DNA of 64,000 nucleotides from NCBI RefSeq assembly GCF_011604685.1, contig NZ_CP050063.1, positions 3,184,501 to 3,248,500 of the forward strand, written 5' to 3'. Source of the DNA: Spirosoma aureum. GTDB lineage: Bacteria; Bacteroidota; Bacteroidia; Cytophagales; Spirosomataceae. Under the pieces are notes generated by a model. It saw only the letters and a program-made list of their open reading frames with translations, did no database searches and was not told the origin of the DNA. Every line of letters begins with the position of its first letter. The stretch's first letter is position 1. Both the position numbers and the translations under genes were made by a program. Below are positions 26,830-36,000 of this stretch, in pieces.

Positions 26830-27121
26830 GAGTAAATCAAACTAGCGATCCTATAAGCAGGCCGAACGCTAGTTTCTACCGTTTTCAACGGCGAACAAAG
26901 TGTTCGGCCTGTGGAGGAGCTATTTGATTCCGTGTTTTAACAGAGCCAGCACAAACATCGCCTTCTTCTATTCCTGTGAGTCAGGCCATGCGTGTTTTTG
27001 GCCACTGCTACGTAAACCCAGTCCGATAAGAAGCTTCGATAAACCTGCCATTTATCGCTTGCTCTTGACTACCTCTGCGCGGGAAATGAATTTGAACGAT
27101 TGACCAGTCAATATGCCAGCC
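26830..27121. other. Intergenic region, no gene seen
   Basis: Spacer between the isomerase start and the dipeptidase end, both on the minus strand. Small open frames on the plus strand lack protein-like composition. It must contain the promoter for the isomerase. Confidence 0.5.
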
Positions 27122-28345
27122 TTAATGGTGACCTGCCGTGGCCGCATCGAACACACGGCAGAAGTTGCCACCGCCTACTTTGCCGATTTCTTCTTCGGTG
27201 AAGCCTTCTTTCAACAGGGCATTGACAACGGCATAATAGAACCCAACCTGCTGATCCTGCCAGGCTTCATTCGTGCGTTCGCCGATTCGGCCGCGATTTT
27301 GATCACCATCCGGACCATTCGGAGACTTAGGATCACGTGGAGGTCCGCCGGGCTGATTGACGGGAGTGCTACCAGGTTTAGGACCGCCAGCAGATCTGTA
27401 AGACGGTGTCATTTTGGTATCGGTGCCAATGCAGACATGGTCGATTCCGGTGACTTCAACCAGAGCCCGGACGTTCTGGGCATATTCAAGCGGAGTATCG
27501 GCCAGATGGGTCCATACACCAATCACGCCACCGGCATCGGCAACGATTTTTGCCTGCTCCTTGCTGATGAGTCGGGGTCGCATCATTTTGGCCATGAACG
27601 GGTTAGCGCCTAACTTAGAGTCGAGGCCAGTGTGCGAAATGACAACAGGTTTGGTTGCTACGTTAAGGGCCGCGTTTATGGTTTCATTGCTGGCGTGGGT
27701 CAGGTCGACCAGAATGCCCATTCGGTTGCACTCCCTGATGACGTCGGTACCAAACGCAGTTAGCCCGCCCCACTGGGGAGGCTTTGTGTAAATATCGCCC
27801 AGGGGTACCGACGCATCGTTGTCGTGGAGCAGCCCGAGCTGGCGTAAACCCCGGTTGTAAGCCTCTCCAAGCCTCTCCAGACGCCCTTCCAGGAAGTGAC
27901 CGCCCTCAACCGATTGAATAACGATCGGCTGACGCCTTTGGTGAGCGGTTTGAATGTCGGTCAGGTTCAGCGCCCGCTTCATGTTGTTGCTTCCTAAAAC
28001 CTTGTCCATGGCATTTAATCCGCTTATGAACCGGTCGTAGCCCTCTGCGGGTTGGCGAATTTGTTGATAGTCTACGGCGAAGGTCATGCAGATGGCTGAT
28101 AAGCCCGACTTTTTCATTTCGCCAACCAGATCGAGTTTGGGGCCGGGTAGCTCAACTGCGTTAATGGGTACGTCGATATGATTATGAGTGTCGATTCCAA
28201 TCGTTTTGGCTACGATTGCAGCTACCCGTGGGTCGACCTCATCGAGCGCCCATGCCAGCACAGGATTCAGCATCATCGCTGCCCCCGCCCCGGTTATGGT
28301 GGTAATAAATTTCCGCCGTGAGTATTCCTGTTTTGAGCTATTCAT
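27122..28345 (-). CDS. Membrane dipeptidase (peptidase M19), exported
   Basis: 407 residues from the ATG at 28345; the longer frame begins with a TTG at 28354. A Tat-like signal (SRRKFITTITGAGAAMML) leads the mature part. M19 features are present: DTHNHID near residue 53, QSVEGGHFLEG near 143, LVDLTHAS near 211 and VISHTGLDS near 232, giving the two-zinc site (HxD, Glu, two His). It would cleave dipeptides, including D-amino-acid ones, in the periplasm. Confidence 0.9.
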   Translation of the reverse strand: MNSSKQEYSRRKFITTITGAGAAMMLNPVLAWALDEVDPRVAAIVAKTIGIDTHNHIDVPINAVELPGPKLDLVGEMKKSGLSAICMTFAVDYQQIRQPAEGYDRFISGLNAMDKVLGSNNMKRALNLTDIQTAHQRRQPIVIQSVEGGHFLEGRLERLGEAYNRGLRQLGLLHDNDASVPLGDIYTKPPQWGGLTAFGTDVIRECNRMGILVDLTHASNETINAALNVATKPVVISHTGLDSKLGANPFMAKMMRPRLISKEQAKIVADAGGVIGVWTHLADTPLEYAQNVRALVEVTGIDHVCIGTDTKMTPSYRSAGGPKPGSTPVNQPGGPPRDPKSPNGPDGDQNRGRIGERTNEAWQDQQVGFYYAVVNALLKEGFTEEEIGKVGGGNFCRVFDAATAGHH

Positions 28346-28350
28346 AGTTT

Positions 28351-28595
28351 TCAAGTAAGCAAATGGACGGAAAAATTCAGGAAGACCTGTTTCGTGCCGG
28401 GATCTTTGAGCCGGAAGGTTATGCGGTCATCAGGCTGTAACAGGCCGTGGCTGACTGATCGAAAAAGTAATACGAGAACCTGGCTGTGCCAAAATAGCGG
28501 ATACCGTACAGCGTGTCAGGAAGAGCGGAATAACTTGCATCAATTTTATGAATAACGATAGTCCCGAAAGCCATTGGGGGTAAACGAATAAATAG
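28351..28595 (-). pseudogene. Frameshifted relic just upstream of the dipeptidase
   Basis: Minus-strand frame pieces join with protein-like text: KPSGLFIRLPPMAFGTIVIH...SYYFFDQSATACY in one frame (stop at 28419-28421), then QPDDRITFRLKDPGTKQVFL in the next, ending at a TGA (28351-28353) five bases before the dipeptidase ATG. Tight coupling to that gene suggests a former operon partner. The family is not recognised. Confidence 0.4.
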
Positions 28596-28974
28596 TCCGG
28601 ACGGCTTTTAGTTGCGTAAAGAGAAGTTTAAGCCCTATTTTACAATAAGCCTATCGGCGCTAAAAGTAACCATCAACCAGGTAAACAACCTGGTTATGTT
28701 TTAAAAGTAGCTGACATTGATTGATTCATATCCATATAGGACTTTCGCTTAAAGCCGTGCCACAGAAGCCGCGGACGTTGGTTGCCAGAAGCACGCGATT
28801 AGAAACCACCACCCACGGCTCAGCGTTGACACGCTTCGCTGCCAAATTCCTATACACCAATAACTTTTATTTTTCTTCATCTTTGTTCAATACATGGAAA
28901 TCGGACAACGCCGTCGCTGGCTCTGTTCTTTTACAGACTACCCAGATTTTTCTGAAATTGCTAGTTTCCTGCCA
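28596..28974. other. Intergenic region upstream of the amidohydrolase
   Basis: Contains a small hairpin AACCAGGT/ACCTGGTT (28676-28695) and a half-site resembling the palindromic repeat core (AAAGCCGTGCCAC near 28751). No gene was recognised. Confidence 0.4.
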
Positions 28975-29931
28975 ATGAACCGAAGAGATTTTCTTGCCCT
29001 GGCCGCCAGCGCTTCCGCTGGGCTACCCTCGTTGAGCTGGCCGGATGATACCACCATCCCCATTATCGACACCCACATACACTTGTTCGACACAACTCGC
29101 GCTCAGGGTGTGCCGTGGCCGACTCCTAAAGATGAGATTCTTTACCAGCCAGCACTTCCAGACCGTTATCGCAGGATTGCGGTGCCTCTCGGAATTGTGG
29201 GTGCGATTGTCGTGGAGGCCAGTCCGTGGCTTGAAGACAACCAGTGGGTCCTCGATGTCGCTGCAAGGGACAAAATCATTGTCGGAACTGTAGGCAATCT
29301 TGAACCGGGCAAGCCGGGCTTCCGCCAACAGCTCGAACGTTTCCATCGCAATCCACTGTTTCGCGGTATTCGTTACGGAAACCTCTGGGATCGTGATTTG
29401 TCCCGTCAACTGTCGAATCCTAAGGTTGTATCAGACCTTAAATTTTTCGCCCAGACGGGACTCGTCCTGGATACGGCGAACCCGAATCCCGTCTTGCTGG
29501 CTGCCATCGTGCGCGTCACGGAGCAAGTACCTGAGTTGCGGGTAATCATCGATCATCTTCCCCAAATGACAACTCCGGTAGAAGCAGCGGTACGGAAGGA
29601 CTATGAGACCCATCTGCAGGAACTGGGTAAGCGGCCCCAGGTTTATGTGAAGATTTCGGAGGTTCTGCGCCGGGTTGACGGAAAAATTCCGCAGGCGCTC
29701 AGTTTCTACCGTGGACGACTGGATGAATTATTCGGCATCTTCGGTGAAGATCGCCTACTCTATGGCAGCGATTGGCCAAATAGCGATCAGTGGTTGCCTG
29801 TTGAGGCTGGGTTGAATCTGGTGAGCGAATATTTCAACGCAAAAGGTCGAACCGTAGCTGAAAAGTACTTCTGGAAGAATTCGGCCGCTGCTTATCACTG
29901 GCTGAAGCGCGACCCTTCACAGCCCGGATAG
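28975..29931 (+). CDS. Amidohydrolase (L-fuconolactonase-like), exported
   Basis: 318 residues from the ATG at 28975, which begins an export signal with an Arg pair (NRRDFLALAASASAG); the longer frame from 28894 spoils it. The amidohydrolase_2 fold shows DTHIHLFD near residue 33, then VVEASPWLEDNQW near 84, VIIDHLPQM near 192 and YGSDWPNSD near 266. The best-known members are lactonases and metal-dependent decarboxylases. The substrate is not indicated by its neighbours. Confidence 0.88.
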   Translation: MNRRDFLALAASASAGLPSLSWPDDTTIPIIDTHIHLFDTTRAQGVPWPTPKDEILYQPALPDRYRRIAVPLGIVGAIVVEASPWLEDNQWVLDVAARDKIIVGTVGNLEPGKPGFRQQLERFHRNPLFRGIRYGNLWDRDLSRQLSNPKVVSDLKFFAQTGLVLDTANPNPVLLAAIVRVTEQVPELRVIIDHLPQMTTPVEAAVRKDYETHLQELGKRPQVYVKISEVLRRVDGKIPQALSFYRGRLDELFGIFGEDRLLYGSDWPNSDQWLPVEAGLNLVSEYFNAKGRTVAEKYFWKNSAAAYHWLKRDPSQPG

Positions 29932-29968
29932 CCATTCTGCGACCTCTTCAGGTTTGGCTTTTGTAAAT

Positions 29969-30045
29969 AAGGCTTTGGTTTCGAGGTGTGCCACGGTTAC
30001 TAATGATGCACAAAAAAACGTGGCACACCTCGAAACCAAAGCCTT
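29969..30045. repeat. Palindromic repeat, copy 1
   Basis: Perfect 27-nt arms (29969-29995 and 30019-30045) with a 23-nt loop. The loop and inner stem (GTGCCACG + GTTACTAATGATGC) match the element at 50278-50347. It lies between the converging amidohydrolase and OsmC genes. Confidence 0.75.
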
Positions 30046-30079
30046 AGTATTGGCCCATTTTATTGGTTTCTCTGACTCG

Positions 30080-30496
30080 TTACGCTAAAGTAGCATCCAC
30101 GCTGATCGTGGTATTAAATAGTTTTGAAATGGGACAGTTGTGTTCAGCATGATCGACCAGTTCATCAAACTTGGCTTTATCTAAGCCCGGTACACTAGCC
30201 GTAAGGGTTAACTTAGAGCTGGTAATACCGCTGTCTTCGAGAGTAATGGCACACGAAACGTCGATCGAATCGGCGACAAAACCTGCCAGTTGAATGTTAA
30301 ACGCCAATTGCATGGTGAAACAGCCTGCATGAGCAGCCGCTACTAACTCTTCAGGATTGGTGCCTACACCATCGGCAAACCGCGTATTATACGAATACTG
30401 TGTCTGATTCAGAACTGTACTGGCAGTTGATAGTGTTCCTTTACCATCTTTACCGGTCCCAGCCCAGTGCGCGGATGCATTACGGACAATTTTCAT
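30080..30496 (-). CDS. OsmC-family peroxiredoxin
   Basis: 138 residues. OsmC/Ohr proteins reduce organic hydroperoxides with a Cys pair, seen here in HAGCF near residue 58 and HNCPIS near 118. The GTNPEELVAAAHAGCF segment is diagnostic of the OsmC branch. A -7 box TACTTTTG lies 45 nt upstream. It is divergent from a Crp/Fnr-type regulator at 30664, which may control it. Confidence 0.93.
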   Translation of the reverse strand: MKIVRNASAHWAGTGKDGKGTLSTASTVLNQTQYSYNTRFADGVGTNPEELVAAAHAGCFTMQLAFNIQLAGFVADSIDVSCAITLEDSGITSSKLTLTASVPGLDKAKFDELVDHAEHNCPISKLFNTTISVDATLA

Positions 30497-30540
30497 GTGT
30501 GTATGATCTAGATTTGTTTTTGATTTGTTTTTTGATGGAT

Positions 30541-30548
30541 CAAAAGTA
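30541..30548 (-). promoter_or_regulatory. Likely -7 box of the OsmC promoter
   Basis: The minus strand reads TACTTTTG, an exact match to the Bacteroidota -7 consensus TAnnTTTG, 45 nt upstream of the ATG. The -33 region has GTG instead of TTG, so the match is partial. Confidence 0.4.
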
Positions 30549-30663
30549 AACGACAGCTTTCTTCACATTTTTCACCTATGTTAAAAAGTGTTCGCAATAA
30601 CCTAAAAAATGGTGGCTCAACGAAAAATAAGGCCAAGAATACCCGATAAACTATTTTTTGATA

Positions 30664-31272
30664 ATGACTCCCAACAGAATGGTAGCGCGTAAACAGACTA
30701 TTTTACATGAACACTTACAGCAATTTGCTGAGCTTTCTGATGCCGATATTGAGCTGGCCGATGACCTCTGGTATTTTAGAGCCATTGCCAAACATGATTT
30801 CTTCAATTTTCAGAATTCGGTCTGTCGACAAGTGGGTTTTATCCAGAAAGGCATTTTTCGGGTTTACTACATAGACCCTAAAACGGAGTTGGAGCATAAT
30901 CTCTACTTTATTACGGAAAATACATTTTTAACTTCCCTGAAAGGTTTACTAACAAAAACGACCTGTCCTTATCTGATCGAAGCCCTTGAAGATGCTGAAT
31001 TGCTTGTCATTGATTATGACCGGTTACAGCAACTCTATAGTCAATCACACGGCTGGGAGCGCTTCGGCCGGCTGCTGGCCGAGCAATATTTCTTATTCAA
31101 CCAGACCCGGTCAGAGAGTTTATTGACCCAAACCGCCGAAGATCGCTACCGTGATCTAGTGGAAAATTACCCCAACATCCTGAATCGAGTATCGCTGGGC
31201 CATATTTCATCCTATTTAGGCATCAAAGGTCCTTCTCTCAGCCGAATCCGGTCGCAGGTGGCGCGTAAATAA
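30664..31272 (+). CDS. Crp/Fnr-family regulator-like protein
   Basis: 202 residues from the ATG at 30664 (the frame also has a TTG at 30658). The N-terminal half is a cyclic-nucleotide-type beta-barrel (FFNFQNSVCRQVGFIQKGIFRVYY, then TFLTSLKGLL). The C-terminal part carries a helix-turn-helix (VSLGHISSYLGIKGPSLSRIRSQ, about 177-199). It is the short Bacteroidota type without clear cAMP-binding residues. Divergent from OsmC, so a redox or stress role is likely. Confidence 0.9.
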   Translation: MTPNRMVARKQTILHEHLQQFAELSDADIELADDLWYFRAIAKHDFFNFQNSVCRQVGFIQKGIFRVYYIDPKTELEHNLYFITENTFLTSLKGLLTKTTCPYLIEALEDAELLVIDYDRLQQLYSQSHGWERFGRLLAEQYFLFNQTRSESLLTQTAEDRYRDLVENYPNILNRVSLGHISSYLGIKGPSLSRIRSQVARK

Positions 31273-31303
31273 GCTTCCATACGCGTGCTGCTCATCTGCG
31301 TGG

Positions 31304-31624
31304 CTAATAGCCTTCATCGGAAACGAGGTAGTAATTTTTATGAAAGGTCGACTGGTCTTCGTTTTGAATGGTAACGGTGAGCCATTCAACGTGTGTATAG
31401 GCGTTAAAGGGACTAATATGACTGTCGATTACCTGTTGATTCTGGATAGAAAGCTGCGTCTGAACAAAGGTCAGCACTTCTTCCTTTGAATCGAAACTAC
31501 CCAGCAGATCGCCCAGATCAAGCGTTGGTTCCTGATCAGGTAATTCGCCCATCGTGTTAGATATTGGGGACGTAACTTCTGCCGGTGAATCAGAGGAGGA
31601 GACTAGATACAATTCTAAGGTCAT
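31304..31624 (-). CDS. Hypothetical protein
   Basis: 106 residues, cytoplasmic, ATG start. Its acidic N-terminal half (ELPDQEPTLDLGDLLGSFDSKEE) is followed by strands ending KNYYLVSDEGY. No family recognised. It lies between the Crp-like regulator (converging) and the sugar dehydrogenase, on the minus strand. Confidence 0.55.
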   Translation of the reverse strand: MTLELYLVSSSDSPAEVTSPISNTMGELPDQEPTLDLGDLLGSFDSKEEVLTFVQTQLSIQNQQVIDSHISPFNAYTHVEWLTVTIQNEDQSTFHKNYYLVSDEGY

Positions 31625-31732
31625 CTGAATAAAATGTTTTGTCTCGTTAATTAACGTTCAATGCCCATTTTTGGTTGGTAATTTCTAACAACTAAACTAC
31701 GGCGAATCATAAAACGACCCGACTCCTATGAG

Positions 31733-32965
31733 TCAATTGCTCATGCTGAACCGCTTGATAGTTCCCTGATGGTCGAGGAGGTAGACTTCCCCGGCGGCAT
31801 CCTCCCCAAAAGCCGAGATCGTGCCTGAATGCTCCGCTAGCAGTTGATTACTGGTCTTTTTGTCGTTTTCGAAGGTCAATGCCCAGACTTTACCACTGGC
31901 GTAATCGGCATACAGGTATTTACCTTGTAAAGCCGCATGACGAGAACCCCTATAGACCACACCTCCCGTAATTGAAGTTCCTTCATCACGCCCATAATGG
32001 TGAATCGGATCAATCAGGTCGCCGGGGTCACAATCGTTGCGGGGGTTATAACACCGGATCGCTTCTTTTAAACGCCAGCCGTAATTGCCACCTTTTGTTA
32101 TAATATCAATCTCCTCGAACTGATTCTGTCCCACGTCCCCGGCCCAGATCCGACCGGTTTGCCGATCAAAACTGAATCGCCAGGGGTTACGAAGCCCATA
32201 TGCATAAATTTCTTCCCGATAGCCTTCCCGGTTATTGACAAATGGATTGTCGGCCGGGATGCCATAAGCTCCTTTAGTCGTCTTGTCGACGTCAATGCGA
32301 AGGATTTTGCCCAACCAGGAAGCCCGGTTCTGAGCGTTTTGATGTGGATCGCCCCAGGCTCCGCCGTCACCGGTTGCAATATAGAGGTAACCATCGGGGC
32401 CGAAGGCAATTTTTCCGCCGTTGTGGTTGTCATAAGGCTGAGCAAATCGCAGAATAACGGTCTCAGTGGCTGGATTTATTATTTTCAAATCAGGGGTTGT
32501 TGCCTGATAACGAGCGATGACTGATTCCAATGGATTTCGCTTCGTATAGTAAATGTAAAAATAGCCGTTCCGGCTAAAGTCGGGATGAAAAGCCAGTCCG
32601 AGGAGCCCCATTTCACCTTCGTGCGATACCTTCTTTGTAACATCCAGGTAAACCGAAGCGACCTGAACGGTGGGTTTGTTCTCGAATACCCGGATTATGC
32701 CTTCCTGTTCCAACACAAAGATCCGGTTGCTGCCGTCCCGTGGGCAAGTAAATTCAACCGGGCGACGGAAGGTCAGGTTCGGAAACGCATTTTCTAATTT
32801 CCAGACCGCAGGCTGTCCTTGCAGCGGTTTTTGCGTCGGGACCGGAAGTTTGATATCCGCAATTAGAGAGGCTAAGCCGCAAGAAATCACAAAAGAAACC
32901 AGAATAACGGTTGTTTTTTGCAAGTTTTTTGGCAAAAGGAGAGCCTGTAAAACCGTTTTTTTCAT
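31733..32965 (-). CDS. PQQ-dependent sugar dehydrogenase-type protein
   Basis: 410 residues, with an N-terminal hydrophobic signal (VILVSFVISCGLASLIA). The GSDH/sorbosone-dehydrogenase six-bladed propeller is clear: GEMGLLGLAFHPDFSRNGYFYIYY near 117, NHNGGKIAFGPDGYLYIATGDGG near 180, YAYGLRNPWRFSFD near 253, ITGGVVYRG near 330. The catalytic-type His and Gly-rich blade motifs are present. No PQQ synthesis genes are nearby, so the cofactor may be acquired. Confidence 0.92.
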   Translation of the reverse strand: MKKTVLQALLLPKNLQKTTVILVSFVISCGLASLIADIKLPVPTQKPLQGQPAVWKLENAFPNLTFRRPVEFTCPRDGSNRIFVLEQEGIIRVFENKPTVQVASVYLDVTKKVSHEGEMGLLGLAFHPDFSRNGYFYIYYTKRNPLESVIARYQATTPDLKIINPATETVILRFAQPYDNHNGGKIAFGPDGYLYIATGDGGAWGDPHQNAQNRASWLGKILRIDVDKTTKGAYGIPADNPFVNNREGYREEIYAYGLRNPWRFSFDRQTGRIWAGDVGQNQFEEIDIITKGGNYGWRLKEAIRCYNPRNDCDPGDLIDPIHHYGRDEGTSITGGVVYRGSRHAALQGKYLYADYASGKVWALTFENDKKTSNQLLAEHSGTISAFGEDAAGEVYLLDHQGTIKRFSMSN

Positions 32966-33067
32966 CTAATTGGATACTCAATCATATCGGGGTTATGTTA
33001 AGTTTGAGTTCCTGGAATTGTAGGACAGAAGCATGAAAAGTATAAGTAGCTCCTTTCAGGACTTTAC

Positions 33068-36000
33068 TCACCTTGTAGTCGTCCCAACCCCACCACCGCC
33101 CGGTGTTTCCACCCGTATGCGTTCACCGGCCTGCATGGCCCGTGTGAAAATGCCCGGTAAAGTTTCCTCCAGTCCATCCGTATGCATTAACGTTTGGCGG
33201 CCGGTTGCGCCTGATTCACCACCATGAAGGCCGTAAGGGGCTACTACGCGGTGCTGACTCAAGAGGGTTGCCTGTACAGGTTCCAGAAACTCGATTTCGC
33301 GGATGATGCCATCACCACCCTTCCACTGCCCCGTTCCCCCCGACCCCTTGCGAATGCTGAACTCATGCAAACGAACGGGATACCGCCGTTCAAGTTCTTC
33401 AGGGTCAGTTAGTTTGGTGTTTGTCATGTGCTGATGCACTGCCGAGCGACCATTGGCACCCATAGTAGCCCCCGAACCACCACCGATGGTTTCATAATAC
33501 CCAAAGTTTTTATTCCCAAACAAAAAGTTGTTCATCGTTCCCTGGCTACACGCAGCCAATCCTAACGCTTTAAGCAGGGTATCGACCAATCGCTGGCTGA
33601 CCTCCGTATTGCCGCCTACCACCGCCGGGCAGTCAACTGGATTATCGGGAAAGACTGGATTCAGAAACGACGATTCGGGCAGAATAAAATCAACGGGTGT
33701 CATTAAGCCTTCGTTCAACGGAATGCTTTCCGGGGTCGTATCCGACTTGCACCAGAGCCGAAGCACATACAAAACGGCGCTGTACAGAATCGATATGTTG
33801 GCATTGAGGTTGTGGGGGTGTACACCGGATGTCCCTGTAAAATCGAAAGTAACCCGGCCGTTGTTTACCACAATGCTAACCCGAATACCATGTCCATCGT
33901 CGAGGGCTTCCTCCGCCTGGAAAATTTGCCCCTGCAACGGCTCCAGAATAGTCGAGATCGCGTCTGTTGCCGATTGTTTCAATCGGGTCATGTAGTGATG
34001 TACGGTCGATAAACCGTGTTGCCTGACCAGATGCTGAAGTGCGCTTTCTCCCGCTTTTAATGAAGCGAGGGCGGCTTCGATATCGGCCCGGTTTTCGGCC
34101 AGTGCCCGAGTAGGATAGGGCGCATCCCTAAACCGGGACTCAAGTCCGTCGGTAACCTCTTCACTACGACTATCCCACTGGAAGATGCCTTTTTTTACGA
34201 CGTACTGGGGCTCCAGCACAACACCTTCTTCCACTAGCGTAGTGGCATCGGGCGGCATCGAACCCGGTACTTTTCCGCCGATTTCAGCATGATGGGCGCG
34301 GTTGATGATGTAGCCGATCAATTCCGGTTTATCAGTATGGCCCTCATCCGTGAAGACGCCACTGAGTAGCGTTACGTCGGGCAGGTGCGAGCCACCATAT
34401 TTGGGATGGTTCGTGATCACAACGTCGCCCGGTTCGAGCTGAATGTTGGCAAGTACCAGCCGTGTGCAAATACCCAGACTGCCCAGATGCACCGGAATAT
34501 GGGGTGCATTGGCGACAAGCTCAGCATTGGCATCGAGCAACGCGCAGGAGAAATCGAGCCGCTCCTTCACATTAACCGAGAACGCGGTTCGTTGTAACTG
34601 AGCGCCCATTTCTTCGGCAATTGCGCGGAATCGCTGCGTGAAAAGCTCCAGTTGGACAACCTCATTGTGAACTTCACTCGTCTTGTTTAGAGAAGGAAGA
34701 TCATCGTCAACATCAGCGATGTAATCAACGACGACATTTTTTTCGGCCTGCACAACAACGCGCCAACCCGATTCGATAAAGGCCGATGAGGTTGTGTTGA
34801 GAAGCAAAGCTGGACCGCGAAACGTGTCGCCTTCCTGCAACTGGGTCCAGTCATAAGCTGGAAACGAATCTGTTGTGAACGACGGCACGGCGTGGCGATG
34901 GCTTACGGGCGGGCCACCCACGGGATTTTCGTCGCGAACCGTACTGGCAATGACCCGAATACTTTCCACTTCGACAGGACGTGGTTGACCGTTGGTATCT
35001 GAAGGGAAGTGACCGTAGAGTTGTTGGTATTTACGCTGGAAAGCGGTCTCCAATTCGGAACGAATCTCAAGCCCTGACTGATTTTTTTCAGACGTCGATA
35101 AGAACGGATAAGAGAGCTCGATGGATGATTCCTGCCCCTGCAGGCGTACATAAATCAGCGCCGATGAAAGCCTGATTTGCGTATCGGAACCAACATCTGA
35201 CCGTAACGCATCGGTAGCCTGGTGACTCAATTCGTTAAATAAAGCAGGTAATTTGTCGGAAATGGTTGACAGTGGCTGCAAAATCGACCGGGAGACTATC
35301 CGCTCGATTTGCGCTTTCCCAATACCATAAGCGCTTAACAAACCACCGTCGAACGGGAGAATCAACTGCTCCATGTTCAGCAATCGGGCAATGGCACAAC
35401 CATGTAAGCCACCCGCTCCGCCAAAAACCAGCAGACTATAGGCAGCTGGGTCGAACCCGCGCGCAACGGATATTTTACGGATCGCTCCGGCCATCGTTTC
35501 ATTGGCAATATGCTCGAAGCCTCGTAGTAATTCCAGCGGATCGGGCCGATTGCCGGTTTTGGCGGCTATTTGATCACAAATTTCTTGCAAAGCGGCCTGC
35601 GCCTTTTCGGGGAAGACCGGAATGCCAAATTGCTTTGGGTGAAGTTTGCCCAGTAATAGATTGACATCGGTAATTGTGAGCAGAAGCGGCTGCCCTGGTG
35701 CTGTGGCCCCATAACAGGCCGGGCCCGGATTGGCCCCCGCACTTTGGGGGCCAATCCGTAGCTGCCCAGAGGTGGCACCGTGCCCCTCGAACCAGCACAC
35801 CGAGCCACCACCAGCGGCTACGGTTTCAATGGCCAGTGAAGGCAGCTGCAAATCGAATGGGCCAATTTTGGTAGAAAATCGATAATCCAGACCCCGTTGC
35901 ACGCGGGCTACGTCGGTACTAGTGCCACCCATATCGAGAGTAAGTACGGGCTGGTCGTTACTGGTTGCATAGGCACCAATCACCCCACCTGCCGGACCAC

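Noticed and set aside
26900..27103. Plus-strand frame of 67 codons between the isomerase and dipeptidase
   Set aside because: Composition is not protein-like and there is no start-site support.
28676..28695. Small hairpin AACCAGGT/ACCTGGTT
   Set aside because: Short and without a T run; too weak to call a terminator or operator.
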